From NCBI GenBank assembly GCA_902495085.1, contig CABUWA010000004.1:1-38769 (forward strand): 38,769 nt of DNA, written 5' to 3'. Under the pieces are notes generated by a model. That model was not told the origin of the DNA. It searched no databases and saw only the letters and a list, made by a program, of their open reading frames with translations. This stretch comes from an uncultured Collinsella sp. (GTDB lineage: Bacteria; Actinomycetota; Coriobacteriia; Coriobacteriales; Coriobacteriaceae). Positions 24,690-32,390 of the stretch are shown here, one piece after another; the first letter of the stretch is position 1; every line of letters begins with the position of its first letter. The position numbers were made by a program, and so were the translations under genes.

Positions 24690-24869
24690 GCGCGAAAAAT
24701 AATGTACAAATCTATTCTGTCTGTGCATTAACGATTGCGTGGCTGGACGAAAAATGCCGATGCATCCTTCCAAAACCGGACACAAAAGGCCAAGACTGGC
24801 CTTTTTAATTCAAAATCGCTGTTACTAAAAAAGTAACAGTACTCATATTTGCTATTTTTTGACCACAGG
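24690..24869. other. AT-rich intergenic block with two more hairpins
   Basis: The 332-base gap 24553-24884 is unusually AT-rich from about 24690. AAAAGGCCA / TGGCCTTTT (24784-24805, loop AGAC) is a symmetrical terminator-like hairpin and CTGTTACT / AGTAACAG (24819-24839) is a second. TATTCT at 24713-24718 could be a -10 for an RNA of about 85 bases ending at the first hairpin. I see no open reading frame of note. Confidence 0.4.
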
Positions 24870-24882
24870 CCCCAATGACTAG
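24870..24882 (+). repeat. Half copy of the CTAGTCATT-family repeat
   Basis: CCCCAATGACTAG is identical to the right end of the repeat at 2075-2105; the left end is missing. It lies two bases from the stop codon of the minus-strand gene. Confidence 0.6.
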
Positions 24883-24884
24883 GT

Positions 24885-25139
24885 TTATTCCACGGTGCCG
24901 TAGATGGCGCCCCAGCCGTGGGCGGCCAAGGCGGAGTTGAGCTGGTCGCAAAGTGACTGGCGGTCGTAATAGCCGGGCGGTAGCAGGTTGACGATTTCCA
25001 TGAGATCGGGCGCCAGGTCCAAGATTTCGGCCTGTACGATCAGATCCAGGCGGTCGATGGCGTGACGGTCGTAAAATAGTCCGTCGACCAGGCGCTGCAG
25101 GTCGCCGAATTCCTCGGCCTGGAATGATCCGTACTCCAT
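24885..25139 (-). CDS. Small protein of unknown function, 84 residues
   Basis: I do not recognise the family. The reading frame is supported by an excellent ribosome site (AAGGAGG, four bases before the ATG), by codon use like its neighbours, and by terminator-like hairpins downstream. The protein is acidic and soluble with no signal peptide or membrane segment. It has alternating hydrophobic and charged residues in a probable helix (FGDLQRLVDGLFYDRHAI), a central LDLIVQAEILDLAPDLMEIVNLLPPGYYDRQSL, and a Gly/Ala-rich end. It is divergent from the aminotransferase gene, with which it shares a promoter region. Function open. Confidence 0.7.
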   Translation of the reverse strand: MEYGSFQAEEFGDLQRLVDGLFYDRHAIDRLDLIVQAEILDLAPDLMEIVNLLPPGYYDRQSLCDQLNSALAAHGWGAIYGTVE

Positions 25140-25241
25140 AGTGCCTCCTTGGGCGCTTCACGCCGGCATGCGCGGCGATTCGTAATTCATTGCGATGGAC
25201 TTAATCTATCACGGCTTCATAACGTTGCGACGGTGGCGGTC

Positions 25242-25247
25242 TATACT
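25242..25247 (+). promoter_or_regulatory. -10 box of the aminotransferase gene
   Basis: TATACT lies 41 bases before the ATG. TTGCGA at 25225-25230 is too close to be its -35, so the -35 is unclear. Confidence 0.45.
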
Positions 25248-25288
25248 TAGAAGAATTGCAACGTACCGCTTCGTGAAAGGTCGCACCC

Positions 25289-26593
25289 ATGCAGACGATC
25301 TACCAGAAGATGGAAACCACCGAACTCGATGCCGCCATCGAGGCGCTCAAAGCCGAGGTCGCCGAGGTCAAGGCCAAGGGCCTGGCGCTCGACATGGCCC
25401 GCGGCAAGCCGTCGCCCTCCCAGGTGGACATCTCTCGACCCATGCTCGATATCCTCAATGCCGATGCCGATCTGCACGACGGCAACGTCGACTGCTCCAA
25501 CTACGGCTGCTTTGAGGGCATTCCCTCGGCACGCAAGCTGGCGGGGGAGTTCCTGGGTTGCCCCGCCGAGCAGACGCTCGTGCTGGGTTCGTCGAGCTTG
25601 CTGATCGAGCACGATATCGCCGGTATGTTCTGGCGTTGCGGCTCGTGTGGTAGCGATCCTTGGGAGGCTTACGAGGCAGCGCACGACGGCAAGAAGGTCA
25701 AGTTCCTGTGCCCGGTTCCCGGCTACGATCGCCACTTTGGCATTACCGCCGACTTGGGTATCGAGAACGTTCCCGTCGCGATGACCGACAACGGCCCCGA
25801 TATGGACGAGATCGAGCGCCTCGTTGCCGCCGACGATTCCATCAAGGGCATCTGGTGCGTGCCCAAGTATTCCAACCCCACGGGTATCACCTTTAGCGAG
25901 GACACCGTGCGCCGCCTGGTCGAGATGCACACGGCCGCGCCCGATTTCCGCATCTTCTGGGACAACGCCTACTGCGTGCACGACCTGTACGACGAGACCG
26001 ACGAGCTCGCCAACATCTTTGATCTTGCCCGCGCGGCGGGCACCGAGGACCGCGTGGTGGCATTCGCCTCGACGTCCAAGATCACCTTCCCGGGTGCCGG
26101 TATCGGCTTTATCGGTGCGAGCCCCGCGGTTATCGCGGAGTTCTCCAAGCGCCTGAAGGCCGGCCTCATCAGTGCCGACAAGCTCAACCAGCTGCGTCAC
26201 GTGCGCTTCCTTCCCACCATCGAGGCGGTCAAGGAGCACATGAAAAAGCATGCCGAGTTCTTGCGCCCGCGCTTTGAGGCTGTCGAGCGCAAGCTCACCG
26301 AGGGCTTGGGCGACACGGGCTGCGCCACCTGGACGCACCCCCGCGGCGGCTACTTTGTAAGCTTCGATGGTCCCGAGGGTTCAGCCCAGAAGGTCGCCGC
26401 GCTCTGCGCCGACCTGGGCGTCAAGCTCACGCCGGCTGGTGCCACCTGGCCTTATGGCAAGGACCCGCGCGACACCAACATCCGCATCGCGCCGAGCTAT
26501 CCCACGGTCGAGGACCTGGAGGCCGCGCTCGATGTGCTGGTGCTGGCCGTTAAGCTCGTCGCTGCCGAGCTTGCGCGTGCCGAGCGCGCCTAA
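25289..26593 (+). CDS. aspT: Aspartate aminotransferase, class Ic type
   Basis: PLP-dependent transaminase of the group represented by Corynebacterium AspT (Pfam Asp_aminotransf, PF12897), which is distinct from classical AspC. The length of 434 residues and the N-terminus with LALDMARGKPSPSQVDISRPML fit. Other group features are SNYGCFEGIPSARKL, SSSLLIEHD, PVPGYDRHF, the Asn-Pro turn in KYSNPTGITF, FWDNAYCVHDLY, and the Schiff-base lysine K264 in STSKITFPGAG. The near C-terminal NIRIAPSYP supplies the substrate-carboxylate arginine. GAAAGG precedes the ATG; a second ATG at codon 8 is possible. It links aspartate/oxaloacetate with glutamate/2-oxoglutarate. Single gene. Confidence 0.9.
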   Translation: MQTIYQKMETTELDAAIEALKAEVAEVKAKGLALDMARGKPSPSQVDISRPMLDILNADADLHDGNVDCSNYGCFEGIPSARKLAGEFLGCPAEQTLVLGSSSLLIEHDIAGMFWRCGSCGSDPWEAYEAAHDGKKVKFLCPVPGYDRHFGITADLGIENVPVAMTDNGPDMDEIERLVAADDSIKGIWCVPKYSNPTGITFSEDTVRRLVEMHTAAPDFRIFWDNAYCVHDLYDETDELANIFDLARAAGTEDRVVAFASTSKITFPGAGIGFIGASPAVIAEFSKRLKAGLISADKLNQLRHVRFLPTIEAVKEHMKKHAEFLRPRFEAVERKLTEGLGDTGCATWTHPRGGYFVSFDGPEGSAQKVAALCADLGVKLTPAGATWPYGKDPRDTNIRIAPSYPTVEDLEAALDVLVLAVKLVAAELARAERA

Positions 26594-26644
26594 CGCGCGG
26601 CTCCCCGTATTATCCACACTTTCGATACGTAAAGGAGCGTATAC

Positions 26645-26959
26645 ATGGATTTGGGTATTTCCACCAACCCCACGCCAGAGCTCTACACCATTAAGGTGGC
26701 CGGCGAGATCGATATCTCTAACGCCGATAGCCTGCGCAATGCCATCGACCTGGCGCTCGAGCAGCCCACTGAGGCCGTTGAGCTCGATTTTGCCCAGGTG
26801 AGCTACATCGATTCGACGGGCATTGGCGTGCTCGTGGGCGCCGCGCACCACGCGGTCGACCACAGCAAGCGCTTTAGCTGCACCAATGTGCAGCCCCCGG
26901 TGATGCGCGTGGTTCAGCTGTTGGGTGTCGACCAGGAGATTTCGATCACCGCTGCATAA
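26645..26959 (+). CDS. STAS-domain anti-sigma factor antagonist
   Basis: Single STAS domain of 104 residues, like SpoIIAA and RsbV. These proteins bind an anti-sigma kinase and are switched off by phosphorylation of a conserved serine. The site is S57 in YIDSTGIGVLVGA, which matches the family. The N-terminal strand pair YTIKVAGEIDISNADSLRNAI is typical. AAAGGAG lies seven bases before the ATG. No anti-sigma kinase, phosphatase or sigma factor gene is adjacent, so its partner must lie elsewhere in the genome. A short C/G-rich hairpin (27009-27026, CGGACG/CGTCCG) lies between it and the tat genes. Confidence 0.9.
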   Translation: MDLGISTNPTPELYTIKVAGEIDISNADSLRNAIDLALEQPTEAVELDFAQVSYIDSTGIGVLVGAAHHAVDHSKRFSCTNVQPPVMRVVQLLGVDQEISITAA

Positions 26960-27031
26960 TCTTTGCCCCCAAAAGGGCGTGCCGTTTGGCATATGTTTGT
27001 GATGCGCTCGGACGTTTTGGCGTCCGGGCGC

Positions 27032-27037
27032 TATACT
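27032..27037 (+). promoter_or_regulatory. -10 box of the tat-hyp gene cluster
   Basis: TATACT lies 76 bases before the tatA start, directly after the CGGACG/CGTCCG hairpin. No canonical -35 is seen. Confidence 0.4.
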
Positions 27038-27112
27038 TGACCGAATGAATAGACGAGTTCCGGCCGAATGGCGCGGTGCGGGCTCGACTCACATCGAGCC
27101 TTGGAGGTATGT

Positions 27113-27697
27113 GTGTTTGGTATTGGAGAGGGTGAGCTCGCGATCATCGTGGTCTTCGGCTTTTTGCTGTTTGGCCCGGATAAGCTCCCACAGATGGGCC
27201 GCACGATCGGCCGTGCTATCCGTCAGTTCCGCGAGACGCAGGAAAAAATGACGGCTGTTGTTCAGTCCGAGATTATCGATCCGGTGAGCGAGGCCGCGTC
27301 GGCCCCGGTCAAGCCCAAGAAGGCTGCTGTCGATGACGATTCCGATGCGGACGAGGATGCTGCCGAGACGGCAGCGCCCGCCAAGAAGGAGACCTTTGCC
27401 GAGCGTCGTGCCCGTCTTGCTGCCGAGAAGGCCGCAAGCGAGGGTGCTGCTGAGGGCGAGAATGCCGCCGAGGAGCCTGCGACCGAGAGCGCCGAGCCCG
27501 AGCCTGCCGATGCCGCCGACGAGTCCGCTTCCGCTGCAGAGTCGGAGCCCGATCCCGAGTCGGCAGAGCCCACAACGGCCGATCTCTATGCCCGTCGTCC
27601 CCGCAAGCGCAAGGCCGTCGTCGACCAGCTCGCCCGCGAGCTCGAAGCCGAGGACGACGCCGCTGCCGCCGACGCCCCGAAGGGAGGCGATGAGTAA
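27113..27697 (+). CDS. tatA: Sec-independent translocase TatA/TatB
   Basis: Membrane component of the twin-arginine pathway for folded proteins. The start is GTG 27113, five bases after GGAGG, giving the family N-terminus (V)FGIGEGELAIIVVFGFLLFGPDKLPQMGRTIGRAIRQFRETQEKM: one membrane helix (about 7-22), the conserved F-G-P hinge and an amphipathic helix. The remaining ~140 of 194 residues are an Ala/Glu/Pro-rich acidic tail that ends in a basic patch (ARRPRKRKAVVDQLARELEAE). The length and tail are more like TatB than the shortest TatA, but motifs alone do not separate them; it may serve both roles, as in minimal TatAC systems. Its stop overlaps the tatC start (TAATG). Confidence 0.9.
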   Translation: MFGIGEGELAIIVVFGFLLFGPDKLPQMGRTIGRAIRQFRETQEKMTAVVQSEIIDPVSEAASAPVKPKKAAVDDDSDADEDAAETAAPAKKETFAERRARLAAEKAASEGAAEGENAAEEPATESAEPEPADAADESASAAESEPDPESAEPTTADLYARRPRKRKAVVDQLARELEAEDDAAAADAPKGGDE

Positions 27698-28488
27698 TGC
27701 CTATCGGACCTGCGCGCATGCCGCTCTTCGATCATCTGGGAGAGCTTCGTCGCCGCCTGACCATCGTGGTCGTGTCGGTGTTTGCCGCCGCTATCGTGCT
27801 GTATTTCGCCACACCCGTGGTGCTCGACATCCTGAAAGACCCCATCCGCTCCTTTGTGCCGGACGGTAAGTTCTACATCACCACCACGCTCGGCGGTTTT
27901 GGCTTGCGCTTCTCGCTGGCCATCAAGATGGCCGTGGTCATGTGCACGCCCATGATCATCTGGCAGATCCTGGCATTTTTCCTGCCGGCGCTGCGCCCCA
28001 ACGAGCGCAAGTGGGTCGTGCCCACGGTGCTCGCCTCGACGGTGCTGTTCTTCCTGGGCGCAATCTTCTGCTACTTCATCATTATCCCGGCAGGCTTTGA
28101 GTGGCTCATCAGCGAGACCTCGGCCGTCGCCACGGCGTGGCCCGACCTGGAGGACTACATCAACATGGAGCTGCTCTTTATGATCGGCTTTGGCGTGGCG
28201 TTTGAGCTGCCGCTCATCATCTTCTATCTGTCCGTCTTCCACATCGTGTCCTACGCTGCTTTCCGCGGTGCCTGGCGTTATGTATACGTTGGCCTGCTTG
28301 TGGGCTCGGCTGTGATTACGCCCGACGGCTCGCCCGTTACGCTGGGCCTCATGTATGGCGCCCTGCTCTCGCTCTACGAGATTTCGCTCGCCATTGCCCG
28401 CGTGGTCATTACCGCGCGCGAGGGCAAGGAGGGCTTGTTTGTGAGCCGTCTGGACCTGTTCTCGGACGATGAGGACGACGAGGAGTAA
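27697..28488 (+). CDS. tatC: Twin-arginine translocase subunit TatC
   Basis: Six-helix membrane receptor for twin-arginine signal peptides, 263 residues. The start MPLFDHLGELRRRL holds the conserved region with the signal-peptide-binding glutamate (HLGELRRR). The loop and helix ALRPNERKW and FGVAFELPLIIFYL contain the second conserved glutamate. The C-terminus is a highly acidic stretch (DDEDDEE). GGGAGG is about eight bases before the ATG, which overlaps the tatA stop; an ATG seven codons later is also possible. hypA follows six bases after the stop, so tat and hyp genes form one transcription unit. Confidence 0.97.
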   Translation: MPIGPARMPLFDHLGELRRRLTIVVVSVFAAAIVLYFATPVVLDILKDPIRSFVPDGKFYITTTLGGFGLRFSLAIKMAVVMCTPMIIWQILAFFLPALRPNERKWVVPTVLASTVLFFLGAIFCYFIIIPAGFEWLISETSAVATAWPDLEDYINMELLFMIGFGVAFELPLIIFYLSVFHIVSYAAFRGAWRYVYVGLLVGSAVITPDGSPVTLGLMYGALLSLYEISLAIARVVITAREGKEGLFVSRLDLFSDDEDDEE

Positions 28489-28494
28489 ATCGGT

Positions 28495-28851
28495 ATGCAC
28501 GAGGTTGGCATTGTCAACGGCATACTCGATACAGTGATTCGCGCGGCGCGTGGGGCGGGGGCCTCGCGCGCCGTTTTGGTAACGCTGCGTATCGGGGATA
28601 TGACCGAAGTTGTGCGCGAGGCGCTGGACTTTGCGTGGGAGACATTTCGCGATGAGGACCCGCTCACGCGGGGCTGCGAGCTCGCGGTTGAGGAGATTCA
28701 CCCACAAAGTGAATGCCTGGACTGCGGCGAGGTCTTCGACCACGATCGCTTCCACTGTCGCTGTCCCCAGTGTGGTGGTGCCAACGTGCGCCTACTGCAC
28801 GGCCGCGAGCTCGATATCGCGAGTATCGAAATCGAAACCCCCGACGATTAG
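28495..28851 (+). CDS. hypA: Hydrogenase nickel-insertion protein HypA
   Basis: Nickel chaperone for [NiFe]-hydrogenase maturation, 118 residues. The nickel site starts at M1-H2-E3 and the structural zinc site is C74-x2-C77 and C90-x2-C93, as in the family. An extra cysteine (C88) lies in the zinc loop. It is six bases from tatC and 55 bases from hypB, and works with HypB to deliver nickel. No hydrogenase structural gene or hypCDEF is in the window; the target enzyme must be encoded elsewhere. Confidence 0.95.
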   Translation: MHEVGIVNGILDTVIRAARGAGASRAVLVTLRIGDMTEVVREALDFAWETFRDEDPLTRGCELAVEEIHPQSECLDCGEVFDHDRFHCRCPQCGGANVRLLHGRELDIASIEIETPDD

Positions 28852-28906
28852 CCCGCTAGCCATCTGGTGATGGGGTATAAAGGGGCCAAAGTAAGGAGCG
28901 CTAAGT

Positions 28907-29590
28907 ATGGCTGAGAAAACGATTGATATCGCGTCGCCGATTCTGTCGCGCAACGAGCGCCTGGCAGATCAGCTGCGTCAGCGATTTAATGAGACAAACA
29001 CCTATGTGATCAACGTCTTGTCGAGCCCCGGTTCGGGCAAGACCACCACGATCCTGGGCACCAACGAGCGCCTGCGCGACAAGGCTGGCCTGCGCTGTGC
29101 CGTCATCGAGGGCGATATCGCCTCGGATGTCGATGCCATCACCATGAAGGAAGCCGGCCTGCCCGCCATCCAGATCAACACGGGCGGCCTGTGCCACCTC
29201 GAGGGCAACATGATCATGGAGGCCGTTGACGCGTTCGACCAGGCCGTCGGTCTGGAGAACATCGACGTCATCTTTATCGAAAATGTGGGCAACCTAGTCT
29301 GCCCGGTCGACTTTGACCTGGGCGAGAACCTGTCCATCATGATCCTCTCGGTGCCCGAGGGCGACGACAAGCCCATCAAGTACCCGGGCATCTTCCAACA
29401 CGCCGGCGCGCAGCTGCTCAACAAGGTCGATGTGGCTCCGGCTTTCGATTTTGACATGGATAGGTATACTAAGACACTCGATGACCTCAATCCGCAGGCG
29501 CCGCGGTTTGCCGTGAGCGCGCGCAAGGGCGAGGGCATGGATGCCTGGTGCGATTGGCTCATCGGGCAGATCGAACAAGCAAGGGCGTAA
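28907..29590 (+). CDS. hypB: Hydrogenase nickel GTPase HypB
   Basis: SIMIBI-class GTPase that drives nickel insertion into hydrogenase, 227 residues. The P-loop is SSPGSGKTT at 39-47, then EGDIASDVD, the metal-binding C96-H97 in TGGLCHLEG, and the switch region FIENVGNLVCPVDFDLGE with C132. NKVD near 190 supplies the guanine-recognition motif. It lacks the His-rich N-terminal nickel-storage stretch of some homologues and the CxxCGC N-terminus of E. coli HypB. AAGGAG precedes the ATG. A TATAAA at 28876-28881 in the gap could be an additional -10. The conserved Asp after CHL of many family members is Glu here. Confidence 0.96.
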   Translation: MAEKTIDIASPILSRNERLADQLRQRFNETNTYVINVLSSPGSGKTTTILGTNERLRDKAGLRCAVIEGDIASDVDAITMKEAGLPAIQINTGGLCHLEGNMIMEAVDAFDQAVGLENIDVIFIENVGNLVCPVDFDLGENLSIMILSVPEGDDKPIKYPGIFQHAGAQLLNKVDVAPAFDFDMDRYTKTLDDLNPQAPRFAVSARKGEGMDAWCDWLIGQIEQARA

Positions 29591-29644
29591 ATCGGCCGCC
29601 ATACGGGCGGGCGTAGCCGCAGAGACACGAGATAGGAGCCTCTT

Positions 29645-32239
29645 TTGAAGCTCATCATCGCCGAGAAAAACGACGCTGCGCGTCAGATCGCCGAGCGTCT
29701 GTCCACGGGTAAACCCAAAAAGGATAAGGTGTACAACACCGCCATCTACCGTTTTGAGTGGAAGGGCGAGGAGTGCGTGACCATCGGCCTGGCCGGTCAC
29801 ATCCTTGCGCCCGATTTTTGCGACAGCGTGCTGTTCGATAAAAAGCTGGGCTGGTATTCGGTTACCGAGGACGGCGAGATGCTGCCGGCCGACATGCCCG
29901 ATGGCCTGGCTCGTCCGCCTTACGACACCAAGCGTAAGCCGTTCCTTGCCGACGGCATCTCCATCAAGGGCTGGAAGCTTGAGAGCCTGCCCTATCTCAC
30001 CTGGGCACCCGTCATTAAGCTGCCGGCCGAGAAGGAGCTCATCCGCTCGCTCAAGAACCTTGCCAAGAAGTCCGACAGTGTCATCATCGCCACGGACTTC
30101 GATCGCGAGGGCGAACTGATCGGTTCGGACGCCCTCAACAAGGTGCGTGAGGTGGCGCCCGACTTGCCGGTTGCCCGCGCCCAATACTCTTCGTTTACCA
30201 AGGCCGAGATCACGCACGCCTTCGATAATCTCGTCTCGCTCGACCAGAACCTGGCCGACGCCGGCGAGAGCCGCCAGCACATCGACCTCATTTGGGGCGC
30301 GGTGCTCACGCGTTATCTGACGCTCGCCAAGTTCGGCGGCTTTGGTAACGTGCGCTCTGCCGGCCGCGTGCAGACGCCGACGCTCGCCCTGGTGGTCGAG
30401 CGCGAGCGCGAGCGCATGGCGTTTGTGCCCGAGGACTATTGGCAGATTCGCGGCATGGGTGCCGCGCAGGGCGCCGCCGAGGACGACCGCTTTAAGATTG
30501 CACACAAGACGGCGCGTTTTACCGACAAGGATGCTGCCGAGACGGCGTACGGCCATGTCGACGGTGTCGCGACGGCGACCGTTGCCGCGGTGACCAAGCG
30601 CTCGCGTAAGCAGCAGCCGCCCACGCCGTTTGCGACGACCTCGCTGCAGGCTGCCGCCGCGGCCGAGGGCATCTCGCCTGCGCGTACGATGCGCATCGCC
30701 GAGTCCCTCTACATGGCCGGTCTCATCAGCTACCCGCGTGTCGACAATACCGTGTACCCTGCGACGCTCGATCTGGGCGCCGTGGTGAGCGATCTGGCAA
30801 AGATCAACCCGGCGCTGGCGCCGGTGTGCAAAAAGGTGCTCGCCGGTCCCATGAAGCCCACGCGCGGCAAGGTCGAGACCACCGACCACCCGCCTATCTA
30901 TCCCACGGGCGAGGGCGATCCGTCCACGCTCGATGGCGGGCAGCGCAAGCTCTACGACCTCATCGCCCGTCGCTTCCTGGCGACGCTTATGGGTCCTGCG
31001 ACCATCGAGAACACCAAGCTCGAGCTCGATGTGAACGGCGAGCCGTTCGTGGCCTCGGGTGACGTGCTGGTGACGCCGGGTTTCCGCGAGGCGTACCCGT
31101 ATGGACTCAAGCGCGACGAGCAGATGCCGCCGCTTGAGCAGGGCGATACGGTCGACGTGTTCGACATTAAGCTCGAGGCCAAACAGACCGAGCCGCCCGC
31201 GCGCTACAGCCAGGGCAAGCTCGTGCAGGAGATGGAGAAGCGCGGCCTGGGCACCAAGTCCACGCGTGCGAGCATCATCGAGCGTCTGTACGCCGTGCGC
31301 TACCTCAAAAACGATCCCGTGGAGCCGAGCCAGCTGGGCATCGCCATCATCGACGCGCTGACGCAGTTTGCCCCGCGCATCACGAGCCCCGATATGACCA
31401 GCGAGCTCGATGGCGATATGACCCGTGTGGAGCGCGGCGAGGACACCGAAGAGCATGTCGTGACGCACTCGCGCGCACTGCTGGCCGGTGTGCTCGACGA
31501 GCTGCTCAAGCACACGCAGGAGCTGGGCGACGCCATCAGCGACGCCGTCACGGCCGATGCGCGCGTGGGCGCCTGCCCCAAGTGCGGCAAGGACCTGGTT
31601 ATGAAGACGAGCGCAAAGACCCGCGGCAGCTTTATCGGCTGCATGGGCTGGCCCGACTGCGACGTGACCTACCCGGTGCCGAGCGGCGTCAAGGTAAGCC
31701 CGCTCGAGGGCGAGGCGGCTGTGTGCCCCGAGTGCGGCGCACCGCGCATTAAGTGCCAGCCGTTCCGCCAGAAGGCCTTCGAGATTTGCGTGAACCCCAC
31801 GTGCCCCACCAACTACGAGCCCGATCTTAAGGTGGGCGAGTGCAAGGTGTGCGCCGAGGCAGGACGCCATGGCGACCTGATCGCGCACAAGAGCGAAAAG
31901 AGCGGCAAGCGCTTTATCCGCTGCACCAACTATGACGATTGCGGCGTGAGCTATCCGCTGCCGGCGCGCGGCAAGCTCGAGGCGACGGGCGAGACTTGCC
32001 CCGAGTGCGGCGCTCCCATCGTGGTGGTCAACACAGCGCGCGGTCCGTGGCGTATCTGCGTGAACATGGACTGCCCGACCAAGGAGAAGAAGCCTGCCCG
32101 TGGCCGCAAGACCACAACCAAGGCGAGCACGGCAAAGAGGACGACGGCGGCAAAGAAGGCCACGGCGGCCAAAAAGACAACGGCCAAGAAGACGACCGCG
32201 AAGAAGTCGACTACCAAAAAGACCGCTGCCGACAAGTAA
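29645..32239 (+). CDS. topA: Archaeal-type DNA topoisomerase I (type IA)
   Basis: Type IA topoisomerase, 864 residues, that relaxes negative supercoils through a 5'-phosphotyrosine. Start TTG 29645 follows GGAG at six bases. The TOPRIM domain has LIIAEKNDAARQIA (E7) and the metal triad D151, D153, E155 in ATDFDREGE. The catalytic tyrosine is Y363 in GLISYPRVDNT. The order and wording of the motifs (SSFTKAEITHAF, GRVQTPTLALVVERE) are those of the archaeal TopA/Topo III branch, not standard bacterial TopA. About 180 residues of C-terminal zinc ribbons follow: CPKCG from 644, CPECG near 700, a Cys-rich ribbon near 737 and CPECG near 784. The last ~45 residues are a Lys/Thr/Ala tail, likely DNA-binding. 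Confidence 0.92.
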   Translation: MKLIIAEKNDAARQIAERLSTGKPKKDKVYNTAIYRFEWKGEECVTIGLAGHILAPDFCDSVLFDKKLGWYSVTEDGEMLPADMPDGLARPPYDTKRKPFLADGISIKGWKLESLPYLTWAPVIKLPAEKELIRSLKNLAKKSDSVIIATDFDREGELIGSDALNKVREVAPDLPVARAQYSSFTKAEITHAFDNLVSLDQNLADAGESRQHIDLIWGAVLTRYLTLAKFGGFGNVRSAGRVQTPTLALVVERERERMAFVPEDYWQIRGMGAAQGAAEDDRFKIAHKTARFTDKDAAETAYGHVDGVATATVAAVTKRSRKQQPPTPFATTSLQAAAAAEGISPARTMRIAESLYMAGLISYPRVDNTVYPATLDLGAVVSDLAKINPALAPVCKKVLAGPMKPTRGKVETTDHPPIYPTGEGDPSTLDGGQRKLYDLIARRFLATLMGPATIENTKLELDVNGEPFVASGDVLVTPGFREAYPYGLKRDEQMPPLEQGDTVDVFDIKLEAKQTEPPARYSQGKLVQEMEKRGLGTKSTRASIIERLYAVRYLKNDPVEPSQLGIAIIDALTQFAPRITSPDMTSELDGDMTRVERGEDTEEHVVTHSRALLAGVLDELLKHTQELGDAISDAVTADARVGACPKCGKDLVMKTSAKTRGSFIGCMGWPDCDVTYPVPSGVKVSPLEGEAAVCPECGAPRIKCQPFRQKAFEICVNPTCPTNYEPDLKVGECKVCAEAGRHGDLIAHKSEKSGKRFIRCTNYDDCGVSYPLPARGKLEATGETCPECGAPIVVVNTARGPWRICVNMDCPTKEKKPARGRKTTTKASTAKRTTAAKKATAAKKTTAKKTTAKKSTTKKTAADK

Positions 32240-32260
32240 CCGAGCACATATAGACACGGC

Positions 32261-32298
32261 GGGGCCGGGCGCGCAAATGCAAATGCGCGCCCGGCCCC
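32261..32298. terminator. Terminator-like hairpin after topA
   Basis: Perfect 15-bp stem GGGGCCGGGCGCGCA / TGCGCGCCCGGCCCC with an eight-base loop. No T-run follows, so it may act bidirectionally or only stabilise the mRNA end. Confidence 0.65.
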
Positions 32299-32307
32299 AC
32301 TTCTAAG

Positions 32308-32370
32308 TTGCGGTGAAATAGGGACTGTTTTTGCTGGCAAAAGGCCTAATTAATCCCTATTTCACCGCAA
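32308..32370 (+). repeat. 63-bp MITE-like palindrome, copy 1
   Basis: Perfect 17-bp terminal inverted repeats, TTGCGGTGAAATAGGGA at the left and its complement at the right, around a 29-base centre. Copy 2 is 34600-34662: same length, identical ends, 55 of 63 bases the same, same orientation. This copy lies between topA and the convergent zinc-ribbon gene. Confidence 0.88.
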
Positions 32371-32390
32371 GTTTTGATCAGTTGTTGGGA

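Noticed and set aside
29294..32257. 987-codon open frame on the minus strand opposite topA
   Set aside because: It lies antisense to a gene with complete topoisomerase motifs. It is Arg/Ala/Leu/His-rich with no domain, as expected from GC-rich codons read backwards.
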